Virus record (IMG/VR): IMGVR_UViG_3300047547_000454
Coordinates: 1-38,244 of that record
Strand: one strand, 5' to 3'
From: a virus
Length of the DNA: 38,244 bases
Shown: piece by piece, positions 1 through 8,035 of the stretch
Position numbering within the stretch: position 1 is the first letter of the stretch
Layout of the letters: the number at the start of each line of letters is the position of its first letter
Made by a program: the position numbers and the translations under genes
The notes under the pieces: model-generated
What the model was told of the DNA's origin: nothing
What the model saw: the letters and a program-made list of their open reading frames with translations, nothing else
Databases searched by the model: none

Positions 1-127
1 AACGTATCCGCTTTAACATCGGCGGTGGTTATGCTTACTTGAGTAATATTGCCGGCTGTTGTGCGACGTGCGACAATGGTAAAGGTACCCCCTGTCGTGT
101 CTGTGTGGGCAGTATTTGAGCCTATAA
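1..127. repeat. Terminal direct repeat, left copy (circular overlap)
   Basis: These 127 bases are identical to 38118-38244. The repeat lies inside one open reading frame that continues in frame across the join. The simplest reading is a circular molecule of 38,117 bp whose ends overlap in the assembly. A length of 127 is a common maximum k-mer size in assemblers, which favours an assembly overlap over a biological packaging repeat. Confidence 0.95.
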
Positions 128-1310
128 CGGTGCCAGTAACGGTTATGGCTTCTTCCTCATTCAAAACAATAGAGGCTATGTTTGTTGTTGTGGCGTTTGC
201 AGTTGTTAGGAATGCTTGATCTCTAACAAAGTAAGATCCTGAAAAAGCAGATGAAAACCTATTTCTAAAGATTTCCGTTCCTGTGGATAATGCCCTATCT
301 GGGTTTGAAAAAGTAGCGCAATTTACCATTTGGGTTAATGTTGCTGTTCCTGCTACAAATGTACTGCAAAAACAATCCCGAAGGACTGAGTTAGCGGTTT
401 GAGAAAAAGCACCTGTTGCTGTAATCTGGCATTGCGTTGCAATAAACGAATGCCCAGGATCTGTGGAGGTGAGAATTGGATTTACTCCAATTGCTTGAAT
501 GTTACTGTAAGTACATTTAAGAGTAAAACTCCCTGCTGCTGTTGAATCAAAAGAAGCTGCAACAGTAGCGTTATTTACAAGAATATTCCTACTTGCTGTA
601 GATGCTGGAAATGAAACCGCACCAGACGCTAATGAGCAATCATTTACGGTTAGATTTCCTGTCAATGACGTATCCGCCAGTAAAGCCCCAGTAGCAGAAG
701 AAAAATAGCAACCCTTTAAAAATAGTTGGACTATTGTTCCTGTTATATTAAGAATTGTAGCTGGATTAACTGTTTCAAGGTAAACAATATTAGTCAAATA
801 TGATTCACAATTCCCACTAAAAACAAAAGGAGAAGATCCAGTTGGAATCACTTGTATATTTTCAACTCTACTTAAACCGCCTGAAAAGTCGATAACCCCT
901 TGCAATTTTACGGCCATTCCACCTGAGACTTGCAGTTGAGAAGAGCCCGAATCAGGGAAGCCAACGATATTTATCCCATCGGATAAAGTTAAGCTTTCAA
1001 CGTATAAATCGGGTTTAACGTAAATATTAATTTGATTTGCTGCGCTTGCTCCATCCAGAACAGCTTGAGCAATCGCCGCAGATATGGTCGTGAAGTCACT
1101 TTGCGTAGGACCAACAATATAGGGACTTAAATTGACTAACGAGGCAGCCCCTGGTGTTTGCCACTCTACACCATCAGCTTGCGCAGAATTAGCCGTTAAA
1201 ACCTGTCCATCAGTGCCTACAGTTCTCACTTCTGGGCGTGTGCCATCCCCAACAAGAATTGATCCTTTTGCTGAGTTGTAGTTCGCATTCCATCCATTTT
1301 GGCTAGACAT
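1..1310 (-). CDS. Right-handed beta-helix tail protein, N-terminal 436 codons (continues across the circle junction to 37991)
   Basis: Starts with ATG at 1310 and reads without a stop to base 1. On the circle it continues from 38117 to a TAA at 37991-37993, giving 478 residues. An N-terminal linker (about residues 1-55, ending near a EWQTPGAASL motif) leads to the signature ending in SPYIVGP and then FTTISAAIAQAV, as in the two other beta-helix paralogues of this cluster. After this come repeated short beta-strand coils and a C-terminal beta-sandwich-like domain ending RVTGLLATTYNW. That end resembles the C-terminus of the protein at 8036-8782. The likely role is a tail spike or fibre subunit in host attachment. 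It is downstream of a free-standing HNH gene. The family assignment is by pattern; the receptor and any enzyme activity are unknown. Confidence 0.85.
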   Translation of the reverse strand, partial: MSSQNGWNANYNSAKGSILVGDGTRPEVRTVGTDGQVLTANSAQADGVEWQTPGAASLVNLSPYIVGPTQSDFTTISAAIAQAVLDGASAANQINIYVKPDLYVESLTLSDGINIVGFPDSGSSQLQVSGGMAVKLQGVIDFSGGLSRVENIQVIPTGSSPFVFSGNCESYLTNIVYLETVNPATILNITGTIVQLFLKGCYFSSATGALLADTSLTGNLTVNDCSLASGAVSFPASTASRNILVNNATVAASFDSTAAGSFTLKCTYSNIQAIGVNPILTSTDPGHSFIATQCQITATGAFSQTANSVLRDCFCSTFVAGTATLTQMVNCATFSNPDRALSTGTEIFRNRFSSAFSGSYFVRDQAFLTTANATTTNIASIVLNEEEAITVTGTVIGSNTAHTDTTGGTFTIVARRTTAGNITQVSITTADVKADT

Positions 1311-1317
1311 CGTGTCC

Positions 1318-1830
1318 TCAATTTGTTAAGTTTTTTATTTCCCAATGAACCTTGCAGTGACATGAATTGCAAAGAGTAACTCCATTTTCTACATCAAATC
1401 TTAATTCTGGATATTTTTTCCAGCACTTAACATGATGTACGACTAATGGTTCTCTTTTTTCGCAAACTGTGCACATATATTTATCTCTTTCTAGGCAAGA
1501 TTTTTTCCAGTTTTTGTTTTCAACTCTACCTCTTTGTATTTGATTTCCCGTTAATCCACCTTTCCAGAAATGGCAATTTTCTTCTCTTGCTTGAATTAAA
1601 GGAATTCCAGTATTCCAAGGTTTACACCCCGTTCTTAAAGGAGGCTTTATGCCTTGAGCTTTCTTTATATCTGAAAGCTTTTTTTTCAGTTCTTCACTAT
1701 GGGGCTTTCCCTTATTCCAAGCAACTTGACCTTTCGGCCCACCTGTATAAGTCGATTTGTCTCTTTTAGCAGCTGCTTCTCTTAAAGCTCGCTTATGTTC
1801 TTCTGAAAACTTGACTCCTTTAATTGCCAT
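1318..1830 (-). CDS. Free-standing HNH homing endonuclease with NUMOD3 repeats
   Basis: 170 residues from an ATG at 1830, preceded by the strong Shine-Dalgarno GAGGTGA; a longer reading to 1884 has no such site. N-terminal SEEHKRALREA and WNKGKPHSEELKKKLSD segments are NUMOD3-type DNA-binding repeats. The C-terminal HNH/zinc domain shows CTVC, then VVHHVKCW, then NGVTLCNSCHCKVH, with the paired cysteines and the H-N-H residues present. The family nicks or cuts DNA at homing sites. The gene sits tightly between two tail-fibre genes (8 bases to the next start), so it has probably inserted between genes rather than inside an intron. It is one of three HNH genes in this genome. Confidence 0.9.
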   Translation of the reverse strand: MAIKGVKFSEEHKRALREAAAKRDKSTYTGGPKGQVAWNKGKPHSEELKKKLSDIKKAQGIKPPLRTGCKPWNTGIPLIQAREENCHFWKGGLTGNQIQRGRVENKNWKKSCLERDKYMCTVCEKREPLVVHHVKCWKKYPELRFDVENGVTLCNSCHCKVHWEIKNLTN

Positions 1831-1888
1831 AATCACCTCTTTTCCAGTGATTATACAATGAATTCCAAGATCGGTCAAGCCCAATACC

Positions 1889-2332
1889 CTAAATTAAATA
1901 AAATCCTGTTAAGTCAACCGTTCCTGTTGCATCCATTCCCACAGGTAAATTTGTGTTGTTGTTCCGTGTTGCTTCCAAGACCAGTGTAGTTGTATTCGCT
2001 GTCAACTCTGCGTTAATCTCTACCACACCAGCGGGGAGAGAAATATTCGATAAAATTGCGTTTAGGTCGTAATGGTAGCCCGCGACGTTTCGAGATGTAA
2101 AAGGCAATCCCGTTAGCAACATATTTCCTGTTCCAGTATGAGCTGTCCATGTAACAGTTCCCGAGAGGAAAACCATGTTACCTATGCGTGTGTATGTTCC
2201 ATTTTGAACGGTGTATGTTCCAGCTCCTGCAACGGTAGATCCTGCGATTGCAGGAGTCCATGTCCCCTCAGTGTATTGAGTGAGTGTATTAGAGGGATTC
2301 TGGACTATGTTTGCGCTGTTATTTGTTACCAT
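1889..2332 (-). CDS. Putative tail fibre/appendage protein
   Basis: 147 residues. The start at 2332 is chosen because its ATG overlaps the stop of the preceding gene (TAATG), a translational coupling arrangement. The sequence begins MVTNNSANIVQNPSNTL and continues with YTEGTWTPAIAGS, a pattern common near the ends of phage tail fibres, followed by alternating beta-strands such as YTVQNGTYTRIGNMVFLSG. It is probably an all-beta fibre tip or appendage domain made as a separate polypeptide, acting together with the upstream protein. No catalytic motif is visible. Assignment to the tail is by composition and by position inside the fibre array. Confidence 0.75.
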   Translation of the reverse strand: MVTNNSANIVQNPSNTLTQYTEGTWTPAIAGSTVAGAGTYTVQNGTYTRIGNMVFLSGTVTWTAHTGTGNMLLTGLPFTSRNVAGYHYDLNAILSNISLPAGVVEINAELTANTTTLVLEATRNNNTNLPVGMDATGTVDLTGFYLI

Positions 2333-2922
2333 TAAACCACCGTAATATTTCCTACAGAACTCAAAACTTGCCATCCAGTGTTTGCCGTTGTGCATAGCAA
2401 TTCAACACAATCACCCACTGCAGTTGAAGAAATGCTGCCACCCGCCCCTACAGTCGAGACCAGAGAGCCTACACGAATACTTTGACCTGCACCCTGCGCA
2501 ACTGTAAATGATGTACCACCGCTTAGCGCGATTCTGATGATTGAATGTTGAGCTGCAACAGCTGGAAGGGTTAGGACAACCGCACCTGACGTAACATTAA
2601 ATCCATTGTTTACAACTAGAGTAACGCTACCTGTTACCGCACTCCAAGTAAGCCCACCACCTACCACTGAGATGGAATAGCTTCCAGGGCCTCCTGTTGC
2701 GCTTAAACCCGTTCCAATACCGATTGTAGAGGGTACAGGATTCGCTCCAGTAGAACCGATAAGGACTTGGCCATTCGTCATCGCTGCAACGGTTGTAATG
2801 TTGTCTGCTGCATCTCCAACGACAACGCCGAACTGTGTCAATGCAGGGGAGGAAAATACTCCTGTGCCATTATAGTAAGCTACACCTTGATCGGAAAGAT
2901 TGATTGCGTTGTTGGTCGGCAT
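2332..2922 (-). CDS. Tail fibre protein with the shared C-terminal domain
   Basis: 196 residues. The N-terminal part (AINLSDQGVAYYNGTGVF, then a GDAADNITTV segment and NGQVLIGSTGANP) is a fibre-type repeat often seen in phage tail proteins. Residues 91-196 form the roughly 100-residue C-terminal domain that also ends the proteins at 3774-5081, 5119-6564 and 6635-8026. Its pattern is LTW, NNGF, LTLP, SIRVGS, GGS, STAVGD, W and finally GNITVV. The gene is coupled to the next one by TAATG. The likely role is a trimeric fibre or its cap; the shared domain could mediate trimerisation or docking to a common tail site. Function is inferred from context only. Confidence 0.8.
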   Translation of the reverse strand: MPTNNAINLSDQGVAYYNGTGVFSSPALTQFGVVVGDAADNITTVAAMTNGQVLIGSTGANPVPSTIGIGTGLSATGGPGSYSISVVGGGLTWSAVTGSVTLVVNNGFNVTSGAVVLTLPAVAAQHSIIRIALSGGTSFTVAQGAGQSIRVGSLVSTVGAGGSISSTAVGDCVELLCTTANTGWQVLSSVGNITVV

Positions 2923-2930
2923 CGTTTACC

Positions 2931-3113
2931 TCAAGTTAAAGTTACTTCTTTCCACACTGCATTATCAGGAGTCAAATCTGTAGAGAACCAAAGTGTTCCT
3001 CCTGCTTCGTTAAACCAGAACCATTGTTGGGTATAATCGCTATCTAGTGCTCCTGGGTCATGATCGGTTACTAAGCAGAAACTTGTTCCTGTTTCAATTG
3101 GTGCATTTGCCAT
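2931..3113 (-). CDS. Small tail-associated protein
   Basis: 60 residues, MANAPIETGTSFCLVTDHDP through TQQWFWFNEAGGTLWF to WKEVTLT. The aromatic WFW..GGTLW stretch resembles the ADLWFWNGTTWILIG segment of the protein at 8036-8782, so it may be a detached fibre-attachment module. It lies 8 bases upstream of the fibre gene at 2922 and directly downstream of an HNH gene whose insertion probably separated it from the beta-helix gene at 3774-5081. No enzymatic motif is visible. Confidence 0.7.
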   Translation of the reverse strand: MANAPIETGTSFCLVTDHDPGALDSDYTQQWFWFNEAGGTLWFSTDLTPDNAVWKEVTLT

Positions 3114-3120
3114 GTTTTAC

Positions 3121-3732
3121 CTATGGTGTAATTGTCCATCTATTTGTTTTTCTGTGTCCATGACCAACCTGAAATCCTTCAAGCTTCGCATGACATGATC
3201 TACAAAGAGTTATTCCGTTTTTCACATCAAACCTTAATTCTTCTTTGTCCTTCCAAGGAATAATATGGTGGGCGTGTAATCCCTTTTCTGTTCCACATTT
3301 TGTGCATTTTTTTCCGTCTCGTTCCTTTACTGCTTCAGACCATTCTTTAGTTATCAAAGAGTTTCTTTTTGTGCTTTTTCTGGTCTTTTTTCCTTTATTC
3401 CAAGGGATCCTTCCAGTCTTTTTTCCTTTCATTGGATGGCCATTGTCGGCTATCCATTTTTTCATCCATTCGCTATGGGAGGTATTTTTCCTTCCTGTTA
3501 AGGTAATGGCGATCTTTCGTTTATGCTCCTCTGATTTGGGTCTAGAGTTAGCCTCACGAATCCTCTGCTTTTGATATTCACCCATTGGGATTAATCGTTT
3601 TCTTCCCCTTCTTTTGCTTGCTCCATTTCTAATATTTTCAATCGCTATTTCAGAAAAGTTCCTTTTTTTTCCTATTTTTGATTGTCTAATCTTTTCCTTA
3701 TGCTCTTCACTTAAAATCCTTTTTTTTCTCAT
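3121..3732 (-). CDS. Free-standing HNH homing endonuclease with NUMOD3 repeats
   Basis: 203 residues, rich in lysine and arginine. Several NUMOD3-like segments (LSEEHKEKIRQSKIG, KSEEHKRKIAITLTG, then PWNKGKKT) precede a C-terminal HNH domain with CTKCG, HAHHIIPW, and NGITLCRSCHAKLE. Both zinc CxxC pairs and the HH/N/H core are intact. It is similar in plan to the gene at 1318-1830 but clearly diverged, so it is a separate acquisition or an old duplicate. It lies between two tail genes with only a few bases on the downstream side. The reaction is expected to be site-specific DNA nicking or cleavage that drives its own spread. Confidence 0.9.
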   Translation of the reverse strand: MRKKRILSEEHKEKIRQSKIGKKRNFSEIAIENIRNGASKRRGRKRLIPMGEYQKQRIREANSRPKSEEHKRKIAITLTGRKNTSHSEWMKKWIADNGHPMKGKKTGRIPWNKGKKTRKSTKRNSLITKEWSEAVKERDGKKCTKCGTEKGLHAHHIIPWKDKEELRFDVKNGITLCRSCHAKLEGFQVGHGHRKTNRWTITP

Positions 3733-3773
3733 GGTATCTTCCCTTTTTAGGGATCATACCACATATCAATTAC

Positions 3774-5081
3774 CTATGACACCAAAAAGTTCCCGATTGC
3801 AGAATTAGCAATCCAAATTCCTAGATCATAGTGCGTCAATTCAATCGCATCTCCGCTAGCCGTGCTTGTGATAGTTGTTCCAGATTGATTCCCTAGCTGC
3901 AAAACATCTCCAACATTACCAGCGATAACCAATGTGTCATTAGTCACAACCTTGAATTTGATGGTTGTTCCCATTGGCTGAGGTTGAGCTGGTACCGTAA
4001 GGGTAATATTTGCAACACTGAAATTACCCTCATTTGGATTGACTGTGACCGATGAGTTTTGCTCTACCCATGGGAACAAACCTGAAAAGTTCCCTTGGAC
4101 AAATCCATCAACCACGGTAAACTGGCTAGAATCAAATGAGCAGGTTCCCCTAACGACACCAGTTCCAGGAGCTGCGCCCGCTTCTGCGTAGGGCTTCCAA
4201 TCTGATACAGTGATAACCCCAATTGCAGGATCAAGCGCAATCGCTGTGCCATTATTGATAATGTTGCAGTAGGTTAGATTGCCTGTGCCAGCTATGCAAA
4301 ATCCGCTAGCAGCTGTGGAGTTAAATGACGTGTTGAAGACGTTTGCAGAACCGGCCGCCGTCATGTCTATCGCTGAATCAAGAGCTGATATAGAGCAATC
4401 GATTAAAGTGCATTGGTTAGCGGATGTGGCAAAAAATATACCTGCTCCACCTGCTCCCGCAACTGTAGCTTGAACCCCTTGGAATCGAGAGGAACTATCA
4501 AGGAATACCCCAATGCTGCCACCAGAAATACGGCAATTGTCTGCAAAGACCACTGTTCGGCTATTGGCATTGATTGCAGTCACATCACTAGTAAGAGCAC
4601 ACTCTATCATCAAGAAAAATCCGAGGGTTCCCGATGTGTTTTGCAGGTCGATGACATTGAATCCAGAATCTGCGATTAGAGTACAGTTTTTCACTGAGAA
4701 TCGAACAGGAGTTACACCACCAGCAACACTAATCACAGGAGCAGCAGAGCTGATGATTTGCATATTGCTGATTGAAAAGCCATTTGTTCCAGTGATTGTG
4801 CAGGAGATGTTTCCAGTCAAAAATACAGACTGAGCGCCAATAAGGTTCACTGCCCCTTGTAGCTCTATTCCACCATCAACGATTGAAATATTTTCTGTAT
4901 AAATTCCTGGACGAATTAGGATGGTTGCTGGGTTGAATACCCCATGCCCATCCGCAATAGCTTGGTTAATCGCTGCTTGGATAGAAGTGAAGTTTACACC
5001 ATTCCCAAGTCCATTAGCTGGAGTTCCAACAACATAACTTGAGTATCCAAATTTGTTTGTGCTATTTGAAGGGCCTGGCAT
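3774..5081 (-). CDS. Right-handed beta-helix tail protein
   Basis: 435 residues. The N-terminus MPGPSNSTNKFGYSSYVVGT is shared with the neighbour at 5119-6564 (MPGWSNADNKFG). It is followed by FTSIQAAINQAI and ILIRPGIYTENISI, the usual lead-in of phage pectate-lyase-like beta helices. Coils of short strands follow to about residue 285. Then comes a linker module (WKPYAEAGAAPGTG, CSFDSSQFTVVDGFV), and residues 336-435 are the C-terminal domain shared with three neighbours, ending IGNFLVS. The likely role is a spike or fibre that binds or digests a surface glycan; no catalytic residues can be assigned. The start has AGGA seven to eight bases upstream. Confidence 0.85.
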   Translation of the reverse strand: MPGPSNSTNKFGYSSYVVGTPANGLGNGVNFTSIQAAINQAIADGHGVFNPATILIRPGIYTENISIVDGGIELQGAVNLIGAQSVFLTGNISCTITGTNGFSISNMQIISSAAPVISVAGGVTPVRFSVKNCTLIADSGFNVIDLQNTSGTLGFFLMIECALTSDVTAINANSRTVVFADNCRISGGSIGVFLDSSSRFQGVQATVAGAGGAGIFFATSANQCTLIDCSISALDSAIDMTAAGSANVFNTSFNSTAASGFCIAGTGNLTYCNIINNGTAIALDPAIGVITVSDWKPYAEAGAAPGTGVVRGTCSFDSSQFTVVDGFVQGNFSGLFPWVEQNSSVTVNPNEGNFSVANITLTVPAQPQPMGTTIKFKVVTNDTLVIAGNVGDVLQLGNQSGTTITSTASGDAIELTHYDLGIWIANSAIGNFLVS

Positions 5082-5118
5082 TATTTATCCTATGTTTTAC
5101 CTGTTATCAGATTAACAA

Positions 5119-6564
5119 TCATAAAAGCGTCCAATTTCCGATCACGGATTCTGCCGACCAGCGGGATGCTGATGCGACATACACCAACACTAAACAGTCT
5201 CCCGTATCGCTTCCCGTGGCTGTTCCACCAGCACTTGATGTTACATTTCCAATAGTGATTGTATGGGCAACATCGGCCTGAACAACTGTTGGAGCATTCA
5301 CTGATAAGATGCGCACCTGTTCGCCTTGTGCGGGTGCTGCTGGCAATGTAATTGTTGTTGGGCCGAAATCCATGTACCCTGTATCTACTACTGCAAGCGT
5401 TGGAGCTGCGACATCTTGCCACTCTACAGATGACACTGTAAGGATCGAGCCACCTGCTGATGTTGTTACACCAGCACCACCTTTGATAGTGATTACACCC
5501 GCTGTAGGGATTGCAAAGCCTGAATCAGCATCAAGTTGCGTAACCGCTCCAGAAGTAGAACCATTGAGAGAAACAAACCCATCTGTTACGGTGAAGTCAT
5601 TGTTATAAAAGCTAGCTGTACCACGATTAGAGCCAAATGCACCTGCTGCTGTTTCTGCGTAGGGCTGCCAGTTAATCTTTTGTTGGGTAACTGCTGCTCC
5701 AATCCCCAGAGCAGATCCGCTAAGCAAAATGTCCCCGAATGAGGCCGTAGTTCCAAGGACTCCATCTACCCAGAAACCGCCCGCTCCTGAACTGGTAACT
5801 TCACTGTGTCTAATGTCTAAGCTTCCAGCTACAGGGAAGAATCCTGTTTCTAGGCCACTGAACAATCGAGAATGGTGAACAGTCATGCTTCCACCAGCTG
5901 TTCCCCCAAAAATGTAGATCGCCGCGTTTAATGTAGTATATTCACCTGTAAGAGAATTGCTTCCAGCGGTTGATTCATACACGTTAGCCGATTGAGAATT
6001 GCAGTTTCCAAGGCTTATAAAAGCGGCTTGAGATCCCGCTCCAATTCCTTCGAAGCAATGACTTGCGGAATTAACATTCGTGTTATCCGTAGAAAATTGA
6101 GCCGCTCCTCCTGCTGTAGCATCTAAAACAAAAGCCCTTTGACCTGGGTTTGTAAAGGCTTCAACACCGCAGAACTTCATAGCAATAATTGCTTGCGCTC
6201 CCGCTGCTGCTTGAACTGTGAAAGCATCTCCTGCAAGAGCTGAGAATGTGATATATTGAGATAGCTGTGCACCAACTCCAGCTGCTATTGCAAAAGTGTG
6301 GTTACCTTGGATAAGAACTTTTGCTAATGGGGAAGGCAATCTACCATCAACATCAAAACCGTACAAATCGACACCAGCACGTAATGTGAGGTTTTCGACA
6401 TAAGGAAGAAGAGATGATCGAATCCCTACAACTCCTCCACCTGCTGCAAAACAGTCGTCAATTGCAGTCTGTATAGATGAGTAGTTGCAGCCATCGCCAA
6501 GAACTGTTCCAACGATGAAGGGGGTTAGACCGAATTTATTATCTGCGTTTGACCATCCAGGCAT
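5119..6564 (-). CDS. Right-handed beta-helix tail protein (paralogue of the 3774-5081 product)
   Basis: 481 residues. MPGWSNADNKFGLTPFIVGT, then YSSIQTAIDDCFAAGG and VENLTLRAGVDLYGF, mark the same beta-helix family. The central coils contain many short conserved-length strands. A linker (INWQPYAETAAGAFG, TASFYNNDFTVTDGFVSL) leads to the shared C-terminal domain at residues 380-481, ending GNWTLL. The start has AGGAGA just upstream, inside the end of a 19-codon leader frame (6566-6625). Its TGA stop is overlapped by an ATG of a 10-codon frame that ends before the next gene, so reinitiation is possible. It is probably a second spike/fibre of the same attachment apparatus, or an alternative adhesin. 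Confidence 0.85.
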   Translation of the reverse strand: MPGWSNADNKFGLTPFIVGTVLGDGCNYSSIQTAIDDCFAAGGGVVGIRSSLLPYVENLTLRAGVDLYGFDVDGRLPSPLAKVLIQGNHTFAIAAGVGAQLSQYITFSALAGDAFTVQAAAGAQAIIAMKFCGVEAFTNPGQRAFVLDATAGGAAQFSTDNTNVNSASHCFEGIGAGSQAAFISLGNCNSQSANVYESTAGSNSLTGEYTTLNAAIYIFGGTAGGSMTVHHSRLFSGLETGFFPVAGSLDIRHSEVTSSGAGGFWVDGVLGTTASFGDILLSGSALGIGAAVTQQKINWQPYAETAAGAFGSNRGTASFYNNDFTVTDGFVSLNGSTSGAVTQLDADSGFAIPTAGVITIKGGAGVTTSAGGSILTVSSVEWQDVAAPTLAVVDTGYMDFGPTTITLPAAPAQGEQVRILSVNAPTVVQADVAHTITIGNVTSSAGGTATGSDTGDCLVLVYVASASRWSAESVIGNWTLL

Positions 6565-6565
6565 A

Positions 6566-6625
6566 TTATCTCCTTGTGCCGTTGTACAATTCTAACCACT
6601 GTGCATAACTCACGAAGGGCCACAT
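6566..6625 (-). CDS. Possible 19-residue leader peptide
   Basis: ATG at 6625 preceded by a perfect AAGGAGG seven bases away, which itself overlaps the TAA stop of the upstream gene. The frame reads MWPFVSYAQWLELYNGTRR and stops one base before the ATG at 6564. It also contains the AGGAGA that serves the next gene. The very good ribosome site and exact fit between two genes suggest it is translated. It could couple translation of the two fibre genes or be a real aromatic-rich micro-protein. It is too short for homology to settle this. Confidence 0.5.
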   Translation of the reverse strand: MWPFVSYAQWLELYNGTRR

Positions 6626-6634
6626 ATATCCTCC

Positions 6635-8026
6635 TTAAGCGAGAAGCCAGTTACCACCCGCACCTGGGTAGCACTGCCATTCTCCAATAGAGCCTCTATA
6701 AATCAGCCTTAATGCATCCCCAAATTGAGTGCTGGTTGCAGTACCACCAGCTGACGAATTAGTATTCTGAATTCGAATTGTCTCTGCGCCAGATGCTGTA
6801 ACCACTACACCACCACCAATGTTATCGATGATTTCAACTACATCACCTGTGGAAGCTCCTAGTGGTAATGTATACGCACCTGCTCCTGTAGCAAAATATC
6901 CATTGTTAAATGACATAACTACTGGTGCGGAGTCTTGCCATGTGATACCACCAGAAGACAGAGATTGCACAAAACCCGTGGCCGATACACTGAACTGGCT
7001 AGAATCAAAGGAACACATACCCGCAGCTGCTGGAGTATCTACCGCTTGAGCAGAGGAGTATTGTGTTTCAATGTCATAGGCATTTGCTGCCAGAGAGTTG
7101 GTTCGAATTGGGATAAGTTGAGCTGCAACGATAGTTCCATTAACCTGAATGACACCAGAAGCATTTGCCAGCACAGGATCTGTTCCTGGGGCGGTGTTGG
7201 CCTGTACATCCACTCTTGTTACTGCTAATCCATTCAGATTTGATACATAGCCATTTCCGTCCACTAGAAAGTGCGCACTATCAAACGAGGCGACCCCCTG
7301 AGAGGTTACATCAGATACAGCAGAAGAAGCGGCTCTTTGAACTTCAATTTGAAGTTGGTTTAGAGCGATAGAATGTGATCTAACAGGGATTGCTTGCTGT
7401 GCTACTGCAACACCATTAACAGTTATCAATCCTAGAGCTGTAGGATCAACGGGAGTTACCCCTGGTGCTGTTGCAAAATCTACACCAATCTGATCAATTG
7501 CAAGTCCACCACCCGCTAGAGATACAAAGCCATTTCCATCTACTGTAAACTGTCCATTGTTAAAGCTCGCAAGTCCTGCATTGGCTGCACTAGATAATGC
7601 TTGTCCTGATGCTCTTTGCACTTCAATTTGTAAAGCATTGGCTGCAATACTGTTTGATCTTACTGGGATACCAGCTGCTGCAACGGATGCACCATCAATA
7701 GTAACTACACCTGCTAAAGGAACGACAGGATCTGTGCCTGGTGCAACGAAGTTTTGGACGTTGAAAGCAGTGGCGGGTGAGCCACCACCTGCTAAGTCAA
7801 TAGTGATGTTTGGGTTTGCATATCCAATATTTAATGTTCCCAAGGGGGAAACAATCGTACCCGCTTGGATCTGAACTAAAGGATATCCATTACCATTTGC
7901 AATCGCAAAATTACCTGGAACAGTTAGCTCTCCGTAAGCACCTGGAAGAGTTCCATAGTTAACGTTATCTCCATTAACAACAGTTCCGCTGATAGTTGTT
8001 GAATAAAAACCTGAATGTGTAGGCAT
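6635..8026 (-). CDS. Tail fibre protein with three tandem repeats of about 91 residues
   Basis: 463 residues. Residues 1-87 are a beta-rich head (MPTHSGFYSTTISGTVV). Three tandem repeats follow at about 88-177, 178-269 and 270-360. Each has APGTDP or APGVTP, then ITVNG-like, then IPVRSNSIA or a close variant, then IEVQRA or IETQYS, then ASF..xxF.VDGNGFVS. Residues 361-463 form the C-terminal domain shared with three neighbours, ending GGNWLLA. The repeat architecture suggests an elongated fibre shaft whose length could change by gain or loss of repeats. It sits between a fibre protein gene (8036-8782) and the leader frame. Its role in adsorption is inferred from repeats and position. Confidence 0.85.
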   Translation of the reverse strand: MPTHSGFYSTTISGTVVNGDNVNYGTLPGAYGELTVPGNFAIANGNGYPLVQIQAGTIVSPLGTLNIGYANPNITIDLAGGGSPATAFNVQNFVAPGTDPVVPLAGVVTIDGASVAAAGIPVRSNSIAANALQIEVQRASGQALSSAANAGLASFNNGQFTVDGNGFVSLAGGGLAIDQIGVDFATAPGVTPVDPTALGLITVNGVAVAQQAIPVRSHSIALNQLQIEVQRAASSAVSDVTSQGVASFDSAHFLVDGNGYVSNLNGLAVTRVDVQANTAPGTDPVLANASGVIQVNGTIVAAQLIPIRTNSLAANAYDIETQYSSAQAVDTPAAAGMCSFDSSQFSVSATGFVQSLSSGGITWQDSAPVVMSFNNGYFATGAGAYTLPLGASTGDVVEIIDNIGGGVVVTASGAETIRIQNTNSSAGGTATSTQFGDALRLIYRGSIGEWQCYPGAGGNWLLA

Positions 8027-8035
8027 GCTTCCCTC

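Noticed and set aside
1446-1769. Plus-strand frame opposite the first HNH gene
   Set aside because: Same shadow effect. The HNH frame has clear family motifs.
3245-3574. Hydrophobic plus-strand frame opposite the second HNH gene
   Set aside because: It is antisense to lysine-rich codons, which produces phenylalanine/leucine-rich shadow frames. It has no ribosome site.
5090-5422. 110-residue cysteine- and arginine-rich frame on the minus strand
   Set aside because: It lies in another frame of the beta-helix gene at 5119-6564, with composition typical of a shadow frame. Only its last 10 codons fall outside that gene.
7557-7874. Plus-strand 105-residue frame opposite the repeat fibre gene
   Set aside because: Complement of the repeat-bearing coding sequence, without a ribosome site or independent signal.
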